DNA of 6,820 bases from an uncultured Lachnobacterium sp. (GTDB lineage: Bacteria > Bacillota > Clostridia > Lachnospirales > Lachnospiraceae), in the NCBI GenBank assembly GCA_900548765.1, contig URLU01000121.1:1-6820 (forward strand), given 5' to 3'. Position 1 is the stretch's first letter. Each line of letters begins with the position of its first letter. The translations under genes were made by a program, and so were the position numbers. Positions 5,590 through 6,820 of this stretch are shown here, piece by piece. Under the pieces are notes generated by a model, which made no database searches, was not told the origin of the DNA, and was given only the letters and a program-made list of their open reading frames with translations.

Positions 5590-6820
5590 TTAATCCATTC
5601 CGTTTAAACTATAATCATTTTTTATTCTTGATAAATTAGGGTTGTAATATGGGTCTCCATAACGCATTATGTCGTTCCACTTACTTCTCATATATTCAAT
5701 CTCGTCCTGGAATCTTCTGACCTTTTCCTCAGTATCCTCCTGACCTCTGGATTTAGATTCGTAGTGATAAGCTTCCACATATGGGTCATACACTACAAGA
5801 TATCCAGCTTTTCGCGCCTTAAGGCATAGGTCTACATCATTAAATGCAACTGTAAGCCTTTCCTCAAAACCATCTATCTGGTCATACACAGACGCCTTAA
5901 TCATCAGGCAGGCCGCTGTGACAGCTGAATAATCCTGCATGACAGAAGCCTTGTGCATATAGCCTCCGTCTCCATAGCGGTCTAAGCCCACCAGCATATT
6001 TGATGCCACGCCTCTGGCATGTCCACCAATTGCTGCAACAATTCCCGCATGCTGGATGGTGTCGTCCGGATAATATAGCTTTGCCCCCACTATACCTGCA
6101 TCTTTTCTGGTGCAGACACTGAGCATTTCCTCAATCCAGTCTCTGGATATTATCTCAATATCATTATTGAGCAACACCAGATATTCTCCCTTTGCATTTG
6201 CTCTTCCGTAGTTATTTATGGCCGAATAATTAAATAAACCATTTGATTCCCAGCTTACTACTTTAATCCCGCCTTCGAATTTTCCATCATATCGTTCTGG
6301 CAGGTCCTTATAATATTCAAAGGTTTCAGGCTCAGTACTGTTGTTTTCAATAATTATAATTTCTATGTTGTCATATGTGCCCGCTGCAATTGATTTCAGG
6401 CACTTATCCAGGCTGTCTCTCTCATCCTTATTGGGAATAAGGATTGAAACCAGCGGTTTTTCATCATTTGTATATCTGATACGATAGTAACCTTCGTAAT
6501 CAGTCCTGCGGACTTCTGCTTTAACCCCGGCTCTGTTCAGGTGGTTTACTATCGCCTTAATTTCGGTGTCTGCATTAATGCAGTCATTATCATCACCTTT
6601 TACACAGCTGTACAAAACCCTTGGTATATGAACTATTCTATTGGCATTTTCTGCACATTTAAATACAAAATCAAAGCACTTGTCCACATCCGGCTCTGTT
6701 CCTGCCGTCACAGCCTTTATAAAAATTTCACGGCTTACCACAAGAAAATGCTTCATGTAGTTGTTTGCCCTGAGCAAATCCAGATTGAAGTCCGGCTTAA
6801 ATTCCGGTGCATAGTGAAAT
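5590..6820 (-). CDS. Two-domain GT2 glycosyltransferase (RfbC/COG1216 type), 5' end beyond window
   Basis: The frame is open to the right edge, giving 409 residues plus a stop. A TTG at 6777 could be taken as a start, but the codons before it encode FHYAPEFKPDFNLDLLRANN, the conserved KPDxxxDLLxxxNY segment of this family, so the gene begins outside the window. Residues are numbered from the codon at 6819. About 1-75 is the tail of a first GT2 domain, ending HIPRVLYSC (64-72). About 80-120 is the linker, including the typical YEGYYRIRY (108-116). The second, complete GT2 domain starts at PLVSILIPNKDERDSLDKCL (122-141). It carries IIIIENNSTEPETFEYY (154-170), FNYSAINNYG (196-205), LVLLNNDIEI (214-223, metal site), GAKLYYPDDTIQHAG (245-259), FNDVDLCLKARKAGY (326-340, catalytic-base region) and YHYESKSRG (351-359). 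It is cytoplasmic and would add one or two residues, often rhamnose-type, to a lipid-linked glycan. Perhaps 150-250 or more residues are missing upstream. Confidence 0.93.
   Translation of the reverse strand, partial: FHYAPEFKPDFNLDLLRANNYMKHFLVVSREIFIKAVTAGTEPDVDKCFDFVFKCAENANRIVHIPRVLYSCVKGDDNDCINADTEIKAIVNHLNRAGVKAEVRRTDYEGYYRIRYTNDEKPLVSILIPNKDERDSLDKCLKSIAAGTYDNIEIIIIENNSTEPETFEYYKDLPERYDGKFEGGIKVVSWESNGLFNYSAINNYGRANAKGEYLVLLNNDIEIISRDWIEEMLSVCTRKDAGIVGAKLYYPDDTIQHAGIVAAIGGHARGVASNMLVGLDRYGDGGYMHKASVMQDYSAVTAACLMIKASVYDQIDGFEERLTVAFNDVDLCLKARKAGYLVVYDPYVEAYHYESKSRGQEDTEEKVRRFQDEIEYMRSKWNDIMRYGDPYYNPNLSRIKNDYSLNGMD

Overview
The window is an internal slice of a bacterial cell-surface polysaccharide biosynthesis operon. 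All seven supported genes lie on the minus strand, so transcription runs from position 6820 towards position 1. Gaps between genes are 26 nt or less and one junction overlaps, so the sequence looks like a single transcription unit. Both outermost genes are cut by the window edges, and neither the operon promoter nor its terminator is visible. The moderately low GC content, AGGAGG-type ribosome binding sites and the protein families suggest a low-GC Gram-positive Firmicute. A gut Lachnospiraceae-like organism is my best guess, but that is inference from style and not from a marker gene.

Layout in transcription order: (1) 6820-5590, the C-terminal part of a large two-domain GT2 glycosyltransferase of the RfbC/COG1216 type. 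Its reading frame stays open to the right edge. (2) 5588-3648, a 646-residue polytopic membrane protein of the DUF2142 family (GT-C-like) with an extra extracytoplasmic domain near its N-terminus. (3) 3631-2930, a DPM1-like GT2 enzyme predicted to make a polyprenyl-phosphate sugar. (4) 2933-2556, a small three-helix DUF2304 membrane protein that overlaps gene 3 by 4 nt. (5) 2548-1613, an RgpB/GacC-like GT2 of 311 residues. (6) 1586-630, a second soluble GT2 of 318 residues. (7) 613-1, the N-terminal half of a GT4 (GT-B fold) glycosyltransferase that runs off the left edge.

Working together, the soluble GT2 and GT4 enzymes would build a lipid-linked glycan on the cytoplasmic face. The DPM1-like enzyme and its DUF2304 partner would charge undecaprenyl phosphate with one sugar. 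After that carrier is flipped, the DUF2142 protein would transfer the sugar onto the polymer outside the membrane. This parallels the GacI/GacJ/GacL side-chain pathway of the streptococcal group A carbohydrate. No flippase, polymerase, ABC transporter or nucleotide-sugar synthesis gene is in the window.

There are no RNA genes, mobile elements, CRISPR arrays or repeats that I can support, no gene-free stretch over 300 bases, and no credible plus-strand gene. The most interesting content is the decoration module and its variant membrane enzyme, not a wholly new kind of system.
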